Of a stretch of 64,000 bases of DNA, positions 46,856 to 55,692 are shown in pieces; position 1 is the first letter of the stretch, and each line of letters starts with the position of its first letter. The notes below the pieces were generated by a model that was given only the letters and a program-made list of their open reading frames with translations, was not told where the DNA came from and made no database searches. A program made the translations under genes and the position numbers. The stretch comes from Flavobacterium sp. 245 (GTDB taxonomy: Bacteria > Bacteroidota > Bacteroidia > Flavobacteriales > Flavobacteriaceae). The stretch is taken from contig NZ_SNXB01000001.1 of assembly GCF_004362055.1 (NCBI RefSeq), positions 434,001 through 498,000 on the forward strand, in the 5' to 3' direction.

Positions 46856-47401
46856 TTAATAAATATATTCATCTATCAAAATCTCATTTCCTCTCACTTT
46901 AAACATTAATTTGATTTTATCGAAATCAAAAACAATTCCATATTGACCATCTGATAAAGTAAAATTTTCTTTTCTTAAAGCTGTAATAACTGTCACTTCA
47001 TATAAATTAAGTTCAATAAAATTATACTCAGCAATAATATTTAAAGTTTCATTCTCTTCAAAAATTTGTTTTAAAACTATTCTTATTGGTCTAATTTTTT
47101 TAGGTGGGAAATTTACAAACTGAAACTTTCCATTCTTGAAATTAAAATACTTCAATATTTTAAACGATCTATTTACAACATCCTCTACCGTTTTTATATC
47201 AATACCTTCTCTCTTTCCAAAATCATCTCCATGTTGATCTCTGATAGAATAATGTTTATCGATCCAAAATTCTGTAATTATATTTTCAGATATATCATTA
47301 ATCTTTTTTGCGTTTTTTGAACATGCGTTTTCAATATAAGCATCCTCATCAATTATAATTTCCGAAATTTTTTTAATTCGAGGTCTTTTGTATTCAGACA
47401 T
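46856..47401 (-). CDS. Protein of unknown function
   Basis: A 181-residue protein with no signal peptide and no membrane segment. A central patch (WIDKHYSIRDQHGDDFGKRE, then GIDIKTVEDVVNRSFKILKY) is followed by alternating beta strands (FNFKNGKFQFVNFPP, NIIAEYNFIELNLYEVTVIT), a layout seen in small enzyme or toxin domains. I cannot assign a family. It is encoded on the strand opposite to the suf genes, downstream of a serine hydrolase gene, and is strongly A+T-rich. Confidence 0.6.
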   Translation of the reverse strand: MSEYKRPRIKKISEIIIDEDAYIENACSKNAKKINDISENIITEFWIDKHYSIRDQHGDDFGKREGIDIKTVEDVVNRSFKILKYFNFKNGKFQFVNFPPKKIRPIRIVLKQIFEENETLNIIAEYNFIELNLYEVTVITALRKENFTLSDGQYGIVFDFDKIKLMFKVRGNEILIDEYIY

Positions 47402-47456
47402 AAAATAATATTTCGGTAAAAATAGTAATCTAATTCCTATGTTTTTAGAAATGAAA

Positions 47457-48806
47457 CTATTTTTTTATAGAAGAAATTATCCCCTTCAAAAACCCATTAA
47501 AATCAAATCCAGGCTCTTCTTCCTTCACTCCCATTCTCACAATTACCATATCTAAAGACGGAATAATCGCCACCATTTGCCCTTGGTAACCACTGCAGTA
47601 AAACATATCGCGAGGTACATCCGGGAATTTTCCTCCGGCGTTTAACCAAAACTGTGCTCCGTATTTTCCTTCAGAAGTATTGGTTGGTGTTGCCGTATAT
47701 TTTACCCAGCTTTCATCTAAGATTTGTTCTCCGTTCCAATTTCCTTTGTGAAGGTATAATAATCCAAATTTTGACCAGTCTCTTGGTGTCGCCCATCCGT
47801 AAGAGGAACCAACAAAAGTTCCTGACATATCTTGTTCCACAATCATAGATTTCATTCCGATTTTGTCGATTACAGCGCCGTACCAAAAGTCCAAATATTC
47901 TTGTTGTGTTTTAAACTGGTTTCTTAATATTCGGGATAATAAATTGGTTGTTCCAGAGGAGTAATTCCAATGTGTGTTGGGTTTAAATTGTGCTGGTTTA
48001 TCCATTTGCACTTTTCCCATATCTTCTGCCTGAAAAAGCATTTTTGTAGCATCGCAAATCGTGCTGTAATTCTCTTCCCATTCTAAACCAGAATTCATAT
48101 GAAGTAAATCATTAATCGTGATAATTTTACGATCATCATTTTGCCATTCTGCAATTGGAGCCGGTTTATAAATATCAATTTTTCCTTGTTTGGCTAAAAC
48201 TCCAAAGGCAGAACTAGTGATACTTTTTGTCATCGACCAACCCAAAATTTTACTGTCTTTATTGAAACCGGTATCATATTTCTCAGCGATCAATTTATCT
48301 TTATATAAAACTACAACAGCACGCGTTCTCTTTGCTTTTCCTCCATTTTTATCAAATGAATTATCAACAGCGCTTTTCAGTTTAGCGTAATCAACATTTG
48401 AAAACGTAGTATCTTTTGGTTCATTATTCCCGTAAGGAAACGGAAGATTGTTAACCAATTTTGTTCTTTTCGGAAGCAAATACGGTTTTGAAACATCAAA
48501 ATCATCATTGATCAAAGTTGCACCCAAACCTTCGCGATAAATCGCTTTTCTTTCTTTTAAACCATAAACAGAAGCTGTTGCAAACTTACCGGCATCATCA
48601 ATTGAATTTTTAGCCAAATCAATCATATCGATATCATTGTCCGTTTTCTGAATCAAGTCTAACGATCTGTTATCCATAAAATGTCCGGAAGCTACACTTT
48701 TGGCTGAGAAACCGGAAATCAAATCAAGTTTGGGATAAGTGGTAAATCCGAAATACAAAAAGGCAAGAACCAAAACAAGCAGAAGTACTTTGAGAAATTT
48801 TTTCAT
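47457..48806 (-). CDS. Serine hydrolase of the class C beta-lactamase / PBP-like family
   Basis: A 449-residue protein with an N-terminal signal or anchor helix (FLKVLLLVLVLAFLYFGF). The catalytic SxxK is S191-M-T-K194 (GWSMTKSITSS), the second motif is YSS in NWNYSSGTTNLL (about 283), and the third is probably the HxG-like GYQGQ in YCSGYQGQMVAI. Such enzymes are esterases or D-amino-acid peptidases more often than true beta-lactamases. It probably acts in the periplasm. Together with the gene downstream it separates sufD from sufS. Confidence 0.88.
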   Translation of the reverse strand: MKKFLKVLLLVLVLAFLYFGFTTYPKLDLISGFSAKSVASGHFMDNRSLDLIQKTDNDIDMIDLAKNSIDDAGKFATASVYGLKERKAIYREGLGATLINDDFDVSKPYLLPKRTKLVNNLPFPYGNNEPKDTTFSNVDYAKLKSAVDNSFDKNGGKAKRTRAVVVLYKDKLIAEKYDTGFNKDSKILGWSMTKSITSSAFGVLAKQGKIDIYKPAPIAEWQNDDRKIITINDLLHMNSGLEWEENYSTICDATKMLFQAEDMGKVQMDKPAQFKPNTHWNYSSGTTNLLSRILRNQFKTQQEYLDFWYGAVIDKIGMKSMIVEQDMSGTFVGSSYGWATPRDWSKFGLLYLHKGNWNGEQILDESWVKYTATPTNTSEGKYGAQFWLNAGGKFPDVPRDMFYCSGYQGQMVAIIPSLDMVIVRMGVKEEEPGFDFNGFLKGIISSIKK

Positions 48807-48994
48807 AATGATGTCAGCTATTTTTAATGCAATATAATTAATTTATGATCACGATATTATGATCGAATTTAGATTTCCGTTTCATATAATTTATAAAATC
48901 AAATCTAATTTTACGGAATCGACATTTAAACCTCTCGCTGATGGCGCCATAAAAGGAAATTATAGTTTTCATGGGGAAACCAATTTAGTTTTAG

Positions 48995-49002
48995 TACTTT
49001 TG
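48995..49002 (+). promoter_or_regulatory. -7 promoter box of the sufS operon
   Basis: TACTTTTG fits TAnnTTTG and lies 26 bases upstream of the sufS ATG, showing that the second half of the suf locus has its own start. Confidence 0.5.
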
Positions 49003-49027
49003 TAGATAGAATTTTTCTAAATAAGAC

Positions 49028-50242
49028 ATGCTAGATATCCAAAAAATAAGAGCTGAATTTCCGATACTTTCACAAAAAGTAAACGGAAAACCATTGGTAT
49101 ATTTCGATAACGGAGCGACTTCGCAAAAGCCACAAATTGTGATCGATGCTGAAGTGAAATATTATCAGGAAATAAACGCCAACATTCATAGAGGTGTTCA
49201 CACTTTAAGTCAATTAGCTACTGATGCTTACGAGATTTCTCGTGGTAAAGTGCAACAACATATTAATGCAAAATTTGCTCACGAAGTACTTTTTACTTCA
49301 GGAACAACACACGGAATTAATTTAGTGACTAACGGTTTTGCTTCAATTTTGAAACCGGGCGATGAAGTAATTGTTTCGTCCTTAGAACACCACAGTAATA
49401 TTGTGCCGTGGCAAATGTTATGCGAAAAAACGGGAGCAACTTTAAAAGTGATTCCGATGAACGAAGACGGCGAATTGATTATGGAAGCTTTTGATGCTTT
49501 GTTATCAGAAAAAACCAAAGTCGTTACCGTAAATCATATTTCGAACGCATTGGGAATCATCAATCCTATAAAATATATTATTGATAAAGCACATGCTGTT
49601 GGAGCTGCCGTTTTAATTGATGGCGCACAGGCTGTTCCGCATTTAAAACCGAACGTTCAGGAATTAGATTGCGATTTTTATGCTTTTTCAGGTCATAAAA
49701 TGTGTGGCCCAACCGGAACCGGAATTCTATACGGAAAAGAAGAGTGGTTAAACAAACTTCCTCCTTATCAAGGCGGTGGCGAAATGATCAAAGAAGTGAC
49801 TTTCGAAAAAACGACTTATGCTGATCTTCCTCATAAATTCGAGGCCGGAACTCCAAATATCGCTGGTGGAATTGTTTTAGGAACTGCAATTGATTATTTA
49901 AACAATATTGGTTTTGAGAATATTCAGCAATACGAAAACGAATTATTAGAACATGCTACAAAACGTTTATTAGAGATTGAAGGCCTTAAAATTTACGGAA
50001 CCGGAAAAAATAAAGCTTCTGTGGTTTCGTTTAATATTGATGGAATTCATCCTTACGACGTTGGTTCTATTATCGATAAATTAGGAATCGCCGTTCGTAC
50101 TGGTCACCATTGTGCACAACCCATCATGAATTTCTTCTGTATTCCGGGAACCATTCGTGCTTCTTTCTCTTTTTACAATACTAAAGAAGAAATTGATGCA
50201 ATGGTTGAGGCAGTGAAAAAAGCAAAAACCATGTTAAGCTAA
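49028..50242 (+). CDS. sufS: Cysteine desulfurase SufS
   Basis: A 404-residue class V PLP enzyme that takes sulfur from cysteine for cluster assembly. The PLP lysine is K224 in FSGHKMCGPTG and the persulfide cysteine is C362 in RTGHHCAQP, in the short rigid loop typical of group II (SufS) desulfurases that need SufE. The HHSNIVPWQ motif holds the cofactor-stacking histidine. Full length. It opens an operon with a lipoprotein gene, sufE, sufT and DUF2480. Confidence 0.97.
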   Translation: MLDIQKIRAEFPILSQKVNGKPLVYFDNGATSQKPQIVIDAEVKYYQEINANIHRGVHTLSQLATDAYEISRGKVQQHINAKFAHEVLFTSGTTHGINLVTNGFASILKPGDEVIVSSLEHHSNIVPWQMLCEKTGATLKVIPMNEDGELIMEAFDALLSEKTKVVTVNHISNALGIINPIKYIIDKAHAVGAAVLIDGAQAVPHLKPNVQELDCDFYAFSGHKMCGPTGTGILYGKEEWLNKLPPYQGGGEMIKEVTFEKTTYADLPHKFEAGTPNIAGGIVLGTAIDYLNNIGFENIQQYENELLEHATKRLLEIEGLKIYGTGKNKASVVSFNIDGIHPYDVGSIIDKLGIAVRTGHHCAQPIMNFFCIPGTIRASFSFYNTKEEIDAMVEAVKKAKTMLS

Positions 50243-50254
50243 AAAATACATTTT

Positions 50255-50680
50255 ATGAGAATACTATCTTTATTACTCCTGACAATTTTCTTCGGAACAG
50301 GCTGTTCAAGCCAAAAACTTGCTGATATGACAACAACACAAATGGAATATTCTGCGGTTTCGAGAGGAGTCTACAAAAAGATCGTTGTTCAGAATAAAAC
50401 AGTTTCAGTTATCAATGGCAGAGACGCACAGCCGATAGAAAAGAAAATCACCGATGCAAAATGGAAACAGATTGTAACAGCGTTTTCAAAAATAAAATTA
50501 GAAAGCATTCCAACCTTAAAAGCACCAACTGAAAAGCGATTTTATGATGGCGCCGCAATTGGAAATTTAAAAATAACTCAAAATCAAAAGACCTACGAAA
50601 CTGCAGGTTTTGACAATGGTTTTCCTCCCAAGGAAATAGAAAAATTGGTAAATTTGCTAGTTGATTTTGCTAAAGAATAA
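50255..50680 (+). CDS. Small lipoprotein between sufS and sufE, function unknown
   Basis: A 141-residue lipoprotein (lipobox TIFFGTGC, C17). The mature part has a conserved-looking core (WKQIVTAFSKIKLESIPTLK, RFYDGAAIGNLKI, DNGFPPKEIEKLVNLL) that I cannot assign. It is 12 bases after sufS and 2 before sufE, so it is co-transcribed; an envelope lipoprotein has no obvious role in cytosolic cluster assembly. Confidence 0.75.
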   Translation: MRILSLLLLTIFFGTGCSSQKLADMTTTQMEYSAVSRGVYKKIVVQNKTVSVINGRDAQPIEKKITDAKWKQIVTAFSKIKLESIPTLKAPTEKRFYDGAAIGNLKITQNQKTYETAGFDNGFPPKEIEKLVNLLVDFAKE

Positions 50681-50682
50681 TT

Positions 50683-51108
50683 ATGACAATTAAAGAGATA
50701 CAAAACGAAATAATAGACGAATTCTCAATGTTCGACGACTGGATGCAACGTTATGAATACATCATCGAACTAGGAAAAAGTCTTCCGTTAATTAAAGAAG
50801 AGTACAAAACCGACGAGAATTTAATCAAAGGTTGCCAATCGAAAGTTTGGTTGCAAGGTGAACAAAACGATGATAAAATTGTTTTCACAGCAGACAGCGA
50901 TGCTATTTTGACAAAAGGAATAATCGCGATTTTAATTCGTGCTTTCTCCAACCAAAAAGCATCAGACATTATAAATGCTGATACTGATTTTATAGATGAA
51001 ATTGGGTTAAAAGAACATTTATCAGCAACACGTGCCAACGGTTTGGTTTCGATGATCAAAAACATCAAAATGTACGCTTTAGCTTTTGATGCAAAAAACA
51101 AAAATTAA
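50683..51108 (+). CDS. sufE: Sulfur-transfer protein SufE
   Basis: A 141-residue sulfur acceptor that receives persulfide from SufS C362 and passes it to SufB. The acceptor cysteine is C51 in LIKGCQSKVW, with the downstream SDAILTKGIIAILIRAFSNQ segment characteristic of the family. Length is normal. It follows the small lipoprotein gene by 2 bases; a 133-bp gap with a nested inverted repeat follows before sufT. Confidence 0.96.
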   Translation: MTIKEIQNEIIDEFSMFDDWMQRYEYIIELGKSLPLIKEEYKTDENLIKGCQSKVWLQGEQNDDKIVFTADSDAILTKGIIAILIRAFSNQKASDIINADTDFIDEIGLKEHLSATRANGLVSMIKNIKMYALAFDAKNKN

Positions 51109-51119
51109 AAAAATTTTAA

Positions 51120-51224
51120 ACCATTAAGACATTAAGGTTCATAAAGTACTAAGCTTAATTTTCTTGGTAGTTAAAAGAGAATTAAGCATACTGCAAAACT
51201 TAATTTTCTTAATGTCTTAATGGT
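51120..51224. repeat. Nested inverted repeat between sufE and sufT (TTAAGAC type)
   Basis: Perfect 17-bp outer arms ACCATTAAGACATTAAG (51120-51136) and its reverse complement (51208-51224), with an inner pair GCTTAATT (51153-51160) and AATTAAGC (51180-51187). The arm is built of two near-copies of ATTAAG. Confidence 0.85.
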
Positions 51225-51241
51225 AAAAACAAAAAATAACA

Positions 51242-51565
51242 ATGGAACAAGAAATTGACACAAACGAATTAGGAGAATCAATTGTAAAAGTTTTAAAAGG
51301 AATTTACGATCCGGAGATTCCTGTTGATATTTATGAGTTAGGATTAATTTACGACGTAATGGTAAATACTGATTACGAAGTAAAAATCTTAATGACATTA
51401 ACATCTCCAAACTGCCCAGTTGCGGAAAGCTTGCCAAGAGAAGTTGAAGAAAAAGTAAAAACAATTGAAAACATTAAAGATGTTGATGTTGAAATTACTT
51501 TCGATCCGCCTTGGAGCAAAGATTTAATGAGCGAAGAAGCAAAATTAGAATTAGGAATGCTTTAA
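51242..51565 (+). CDS. SufT/DUF59 iron-sulfur maturation factor
   Basis: A 107-residue single-domain MIP18/DUF59 protein: LKGIYDPEIPVDIYELGLIY, TLTSPNCPVAESLP with the conserved cysteine, and the final ITFDPPWSKDLMSEEAKLELG. SufT proteins help deliver clusters to client proteins. Its place behind sufE and before DUF2480 is the usual order in Flavobacteria. A perfect hairpin follows the stop by 13 bases. Confidence 0.93.
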   Translation: MEQEIDTNELGESIVKVLKGIYDPEIPVDIYELGLIYDVMVNTDYEVKILMTLTSPNCPVAESLPREVEEKVKTIENIKDVDVEITFDPPWSKDLMSEEAKLELGML

Positions 51566-51578
51566 AATTAGTCATAAA

Positions 51579-51624
51579 GTCAAAAGTCATAAAGTCTTCA
51601 GGTAAAGACTTTATGACTTTTGAC
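51579..51624. repeat. Perfect 20-bp inverted repeat after sufT (AAAGTC type)
   Basis: GTCAAAAGTCATAAAGTCTT (51579-51598) and its exact reverse complement (51605-51624) with a 6-base loop. The left arm contains three GTC(A/T) units. No T-run follows. Confidence 0.9.
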
Positions 51625-51645
51625 ATTCGACTTTAAGACTTCATT

Positions 51646-52155
51646 ATGGAAGAAATCATCAATAAAGTTGCCAATAGCGCTTTAGAAGTTTTTGATCTTG
51701 AAGATTATTATCCAAAAGGAATGCGTGTGCAGATTGACATTTCGCAATGGCTTTTGGAAGGATTTTTATTGAAAGAAAAAGACTTTAGAGAACATCTTAA
51801 AAATCACGATTGGTCGCAATACCAAGATCAATATGTAGCAGTAAATTGTAGTACAGATGCAATTGTTCCGGCTTGGGCATTAATTTTAGTAAGTGTTCAT
51901 TTAGCGCCTTATGCAAAAAAAGTGGTCAACGGAACTATTGAAGATTTGGACGGAAGTTTATACGAAGAAATCTTAAGCAAACTTGACTATTCTGTTTACA
52001 AAAGCAAACCTGTAATTGTAAAAGGATGTTCAAGAAAACCAGTTCCAATGCGTGCTTATATCTTAGCAACAACCTATTTACAGCCGTTTGCAAGAAGCAT
52101 AATGTATGGCGAAGCATGCTCTGCAGTACCTTTATACAAAGAATCTAAGAAATAA
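51646..52155 (+). CDS. DUF2480-family protein
   Basis: A 169-residue cytoplasmic protein of a family confined to Bacteroidota and habitually linked to suf genes. Conserved stretches are VFDLEDYYPKGMRVQIDI, FREHLKNHDWSQYQDQYVAV and KGCSRKPVPMRAYILATTYL. The biochemical role is unknown; the persistent gene order suggests a part in iron-sulfur metabolism. It is the last gene of the sufS operon. Confidence 0.88.
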   Translation: MEEIINKVANSALEVFDLEDYYPKGMRVQIDISQWLLEGFLLKEKDFREHLKNHDWSQYQDQYVAVNCSTDAIVPAWALILVSVHLAPYAKKVVNGTIEDLDGSLYEEILSKLDYSVYKSKPVIVKGCSRKPVPMRAYILATTYLQPFARSIMYGEACSAVPLYKESKK

Positions 52156-52201
52156 CTCGCTTTTACAACCAATTAACACTTAAGCTTTTAACGGTTTTTA
52201 G

Positions 52202-52209
52202 TATATTTG
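52202..52209 (+). promoter_or_regulatory. -7 promoter box of the DUF3078 gene
   Basis: TATATTTG, 26 bases before the ATG, framed by GTATA/TATAC (52201-52216). It separates the DUF3078 gene from the suf operon. Confidence 0.55.
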
Positions 52210-52234
52210 TTTATACACTTCTAAACTAAAAACC

Positions 52235-53185
52235 ATGAGAAAGCTAGCCTTATTACTTTTCATTTTAGTAAACTTCACATTTTTACAAGCCCAAAATTCA
52301 GAAAAAGAATTAATTACAAACACTGAAAAAGCAGTAAAAAAAATTAATGACACCATCGAAGGCGAAGGCTGGAAAACCAAAGGAACTGTCTCCCTTTTAT
52401 TAAATCAGTCGAGTTTCAACAACTGGATTGCTGGAGGTGAAGACAGCTTTTCAGGAACACTAGGAATCAATTACGACTTTAATTACAAAAAAGACGACAT
52501 CACCTGGGATAATAAAATCCTTGCATCATACGGACTTTTACAAACCAAAAATGATGACTTCACAAAAAAAACCGATGACCGTTTAGAATTCAATTCAATA
52601 GTTGGAAAAAAAGCTTTCGGTCAATGGTATTACTCCTATTTCCTGAATTTTAGGACGCAGTTTTCAACTGGTTATATTTACAGTCAAGATGTCAACGGAA
52701 AACAAATCAGGACCGAACAAACCAAATTTATGTCTCCGGGTTATCTTACTACAGGTCCAGGAATTTACTGGACAAAAGACGCTAATCTAAAAATAAATTT
52801 TGCTCCTCTAACTTCAAAATTCACTTTTGTAGATAACGCTTATACAACTGGAATTGACAGATTTACCGGCTTACCTTATGTTGATGGCTCGTATTTTGGT
52901 GTTGACGAAGGCAAAAGCATGCGTTACGAATTAGGTTTCTATGCATCGATTTATTACAAACTAGCCATTATGACTAACGTAACGGCAGAGAATACACTGA
53001 ACTTGTACTCTAATTATTTAGAAGATCCACAAAATGTCGACATCGATTATTCACTAAATATTGTGATGAAAGTAAATAAATTTTTATCTGCAAATTTGTC
53101 CTTCCAAGCTATTTATGACGATAATGCTTTTGAAGGATTGCAAACAAGAGAAGTTTTTGGTTTAGGAGTTAACTTCGGATTCTGA
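52235..53185 (+). CDS. DUF3078 outer-membrane protein
   Basis: A 316-residue protein with a signal peptide (LALLLFILVNFTFLQAQ) and the DUF3078 pattern: WKTKGTVSLLLNQSSFNNWI, AGGEDSFSGTLGINYDFNY, FDDRLEFNS-like KKTDDRLEFNSIVGKKA and a final REVFGLGVNFGF strand. It is a beta-barrel of unknown role common to Bacteroidota. It has its own promoter box and converges on hflX. Confidence 0.88.
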   Translation: MRKLALLLFILVNFTFLQAQNSEKELITNTEKAVKKINDTIEGEGWKTKGTVSLLLNQSSFNNWIAGGEDSFSGTLGINYDFNYKKDDITWDNKILASYGLLQTKNDDFTKKTDDRLEFNSIVGKKAFGQWYYSYFLNFRTQFSTGYIYSQDVNGKQIRTEQTKFMSPGYLTTGPGIYWTKDANLKINFAPLTSKFTFVDNAYTTGIDRFTGLPYVDGSYFGVDEGKSMRYELGFYASIYYKLAIMTNVTAENTLNLYSNYLEDPQNVDIDYSLNIVMKVNKFLSANLSFQAIYDDNAFEGLQTREVFGLGVNFGF

Positions 53186-53210
53186 TCTTAAAGAAACTTC
53201 ATACTAATTT

Positions 53211-53303
53211 AGCGCAAAGAGCGCAAAGATTTTTTACAAAGCTTTTTATTAACTGCAAAGTTCGCAAAGCTGGATGTTGATTCTAGCTTTGCGAACTTTA
53301 CGG
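53211..53303. repeat. Repeat element with tandem and inverted GCAAAG units
   Basis: AGCGCAAAG stands twice in tandem (53211-53228). AAAGTTCGCAAAGCT (53257-53271) is repeated as an exact reverse complement (53285-53299). It shares the CGCAAAG word with the element at 5085. It lies between convergent genes. Confidence 0.8.
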
Positions 53304-53329
53304 TTTATGATACTATAATATAAAAAATC

Positions 53330-54559
53330 TTATTCTTCTTCTTTCTCAATTGCATCTTTATAATCCGGATACAAAAACTTATTATACGGAAATCTCGTGA
53401 TATGAATCTGGCGAACAGCTTCATAAACCATTTCTCTAAATTCTTCAAAATTTTGTTTTTGTGTCGCCGAAATAAACAATGTTTTGTCATGACCAACATT
53501 ACTCATCCAGGTTTGCTTCCATTCATCTAGCGTCCAGTGTTTTCTGGTTTTCTCTGTAATCAAATCATCTTCCTCTATTGTCAAATGTTTGTAAGCATCA
53601 ATTTTATTAAAAACCATAATAACCGGTTTTTCATGTGCTTTAATATCCTGCAAAATCTGATTCACAGAATCAATGTGATCTTCAAAATCTGGATGCGAAA
53701 TATCTACAACATGCAAAAGCAAATCGGCTTCGCGAACCTCATCAAGCGTACTTTTAAACGAATCTACTAATTGCGTTGGCAATTTTCTAATAAATCCAAC
53801 CGTATCTGACAGCAAAAATGGGAGATTTTTAATTACCACTTTTCGAACTGTAGTATCTAAAGTCGCAAACAATTTATTCTCAACAAAAACTTCACTTTTA
53901 CCAACTGCATTCATCAAAGTTGATTTCCCAACATTTGTATATCCAACCAAAGCTACTCTAACCATTGCGCCACGGTTACTGCGCTGAATGCTCATTTGTT
54001 TATCAATCGTTTTGATTTTATCTTTCAATAGCGAAATTCGGTCACGAACAATACGTCTGTCCGTTTCAATCTCAGTTTCTCCAGGACCACGCATACCAAT
54101 ACCTCCTTTTTGACGCTCAAGGTGTGTCCATAAACCAGAAAGTCTAGGTAATAAATAGATACACTGTGCGAGTTCAACCTGAGTTCTTGCATAAGACGTT
54201 TCGGCTCTTTGCGCAAAAATATCTAAGATTAAATTTGTTCTGTCTAAGATTTTTGCATCAATAATCCGTGAAATATTTTTTTGCTGTGAAGGCGTTAATT
54301 CATCATCAAAAATAACTGTAGATATTCCGTTTTCTTTTACAAAAAGATTGATTTCGTCTATTTTACCCGTACCTACAAAAGTCTTCGGATTTGGGCGTTC
54401 CATTTTTTGCGAAAAGCGTTTAATAACTTCACCACCTGCAGTAAAAGTCAAAAACTCTAATTCGTCTAAATATTCGTGAAGTTTTTCCTCACTTTGACTT
54501 TGAGTTACGATACCAACAATGGCTGTTTTCTCAAAATTTATAACTTCTTTCTCTAACAT
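53330..54559 (-). CDS. hflX: GTPase HflX
   Basis: A 409-residue ribosome-associated GTPase that splits stalled or heat-damaged ribosomes. The N-terminal HflX domain (LEFLTFTAGGEVIKRFSQKM, then NPKTFVGTGKIDEI) and linker (RGPGETEIETDRRIVRDRI) precede the G domain with G1 GYTNVGKST (about 206), G3 DTVGFIRKLP and G4 NKID. Length typical. Alone on its strand here, converging on the DUF3078 gene. Confidence 0.97.
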   Translation of the reverse strand: MLEKEVINFEKTAIVGIVTQSQSEEKLHEYLDELEFLTFTAGGEVIKRFSQKMERPNPKTFVGTGKIDEINLFVKENGISTVIFDDELTPSQQKNISRIIDAKILDRTNLILDIFAQRAETSYARTQVELAQCIYLLPRLSGLWTHLERQKGGIGMRGPGETEIETDRRIVRDRISLLKDKIKTIDKQMSIQRSNRGAMVRVALVGYTNVGKSTLMNAVGKSEVFVENKLFATLDTTVRKVVIKNLPFLLSDTVGFIRKLPTQLVDSFKSTLDEVREADLLLHVVDISHPDFEDHIDSVNQILQDIKAHEKPVIMVFNKIDAYKHLTIEEDDLITEKTRKHWTLDEWKQTWMSNVGHDKTLFISATQKQNFEEFREMVYEAVRQIHITRFPYNKFLYPDYKDAIEKEEE

Positions 54560-54645
54560 ATCTTAAAATAAGCTACAAATTTAAGCATTTGTGCCCTACT
54601 TACAATTATAGAATTTCAATTTTAAATTCTAATTAAAAAAATAAA

Positions 54646-54684
54646 CCATTTATAAATCAGGCACAAAACCTAATTTATAAATGG
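54646..54684 (-). terminator. Terminator of the 54708-55574 gene
   Basis: Perfect 12-bp stem CCATTTATAAAT (54646-54657) with ATTTATAAATGG (54673-54684), followed on the minus strand by TTTATTTTTTT. Confidence 0.75.
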
Positions 54685-54707
54685 CATTAAGATTTATACC
54701 AAACAAT

Positions 54708-55574
54708 TTATTCGTAAATAAATGTTGATTCTGTTTTTACAATTCCGTTTTCTTCAATCTGAGAACATGAAATTGGGAAGTTTAATTTATTGTATTTGTA
54801 TTTTCTGCTTACCGCAACTAAAGCTGTAGACGAAGGACTGAAATTCATCTCGTTATTGTAGGAAATCGATTCAAAAGCAAATTCTTCTTCATGATACGAA
54901 ATCATTGGCACAATTATTTTATAATTATCACCAAAAAGACTCTGAACAATCAATTGATCAACTGACTTTTTATCATCATAAGTAAATGATTTTGAGATTT
55001 TATCTCCAACTAAACCTTTATGTTTTGAAACATTATCATTTACATAAACGTACTCAATTTTACCAATAATCTGCTTATTTCTGTCGCGCGAAGTACGTCT
55101 TACAATAATTCCGTTTTCAACAATATATTCAATATCATCAACTAAATTCTGGTGATTGGTACTTTTTTTAGTCGTTACTTTTACTCGGGCACCTTCATAA
55201 AAAAAAGTCACCACTTTTGTAATATAATCAGGGCCTTCCTGATACTTTTTTACGAATTTGATGATGTTGTTATCTGCATTATAAGTATAGTTCACAACTT
55301 CTTTCCAGTCGCTTCCTATTTTGTCTTTTACGGTCATATCCAGCAAACCATTTTTATTGTAAGAAAAGTGCTGAACAACATCTGAAGTAGTAATCGTTTG
55401 AATTTTTCCGTCTTTAAACACAAACGTTTTGTTTACAATTTCACCATCTTTAGAATTCTGGTAATTTGTTTTTACAATGTTGATTTGCTTTAATTTAACC
55501 GCATCGGCTTGATCCTGGCTGTGCATCAGGAATGGAAATACCATCATCAAGATGGCGATAAAGTAGGTTTTCAT
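54708..55574 (-). CDS. Secreted protein with YD-like repeats, function unknown
   Basis: A 288-residue protein with a signal peptide (KTYFIAILMMVFPFLMHSQ). The mature part is a series of short beta hairpins with aromatic ends (VVNYTYNADNNIIKFVKKY, VVTFFYEGARVKVTTKK, IEYVYVNDN, KSFTYDDKKSV, RKYKYNKLNFP). These resemble YD/RHS-type strands but lack the peptidase and toxin parts of RHS proteins. No domain name can be given. It is monocistronic with a clear terminator. Confidence 0.7.
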   Translation of the reverse strand: MKTYFIAILMMVFPFLMHSQDQADAVKLKQINIVKTNYQNSKDGEIVNKTFVFKDGKIQTITTSDVVQHFSYNKNGLLDMTVKDKIGSDWKEVVNYTYNADNNIIKFVKKYQEGPDYITKVVTFFYEGARVKVTTKKSTNHQNLVDDIEYIVENGIIVRRTSRDRNKQIIGKIEYVYVNDNVSKHKGLVGDKISKSFTYDDKKSVDQLIVQSLFGDNYKIIVPMISYHEEEFAFESISYNNEMNFSPSSTALVAVSRKYKYNKLNFPISCSQIEENGIVKTESTFIYE

Positions 55575-55692
55575 GTGGTATTTGTATTAATTTGGGATGA
55601 CCAAAATACAAAATTCCGTCAAAATTTAATAGTTTAAATCTCAAAAACAATTCCTATTAGTTTTTCTTTTCTCAAAATCAAAAAAACATGGC

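Noticed and set aside
47457..48806. True beta-lactamase (resistance gene)
   Set aside because: SxxK and YSS motifs are shared by many esterases and peptidases; length and membrane-helix start do not fit a classical AmpC.
54708..55574. RHS/polymorphic toxin, from YD-like strands
   Set aside because: Only 288 residues, with no RHS core motif, no autoproteolysis site and no toxin domain or immunity gene.
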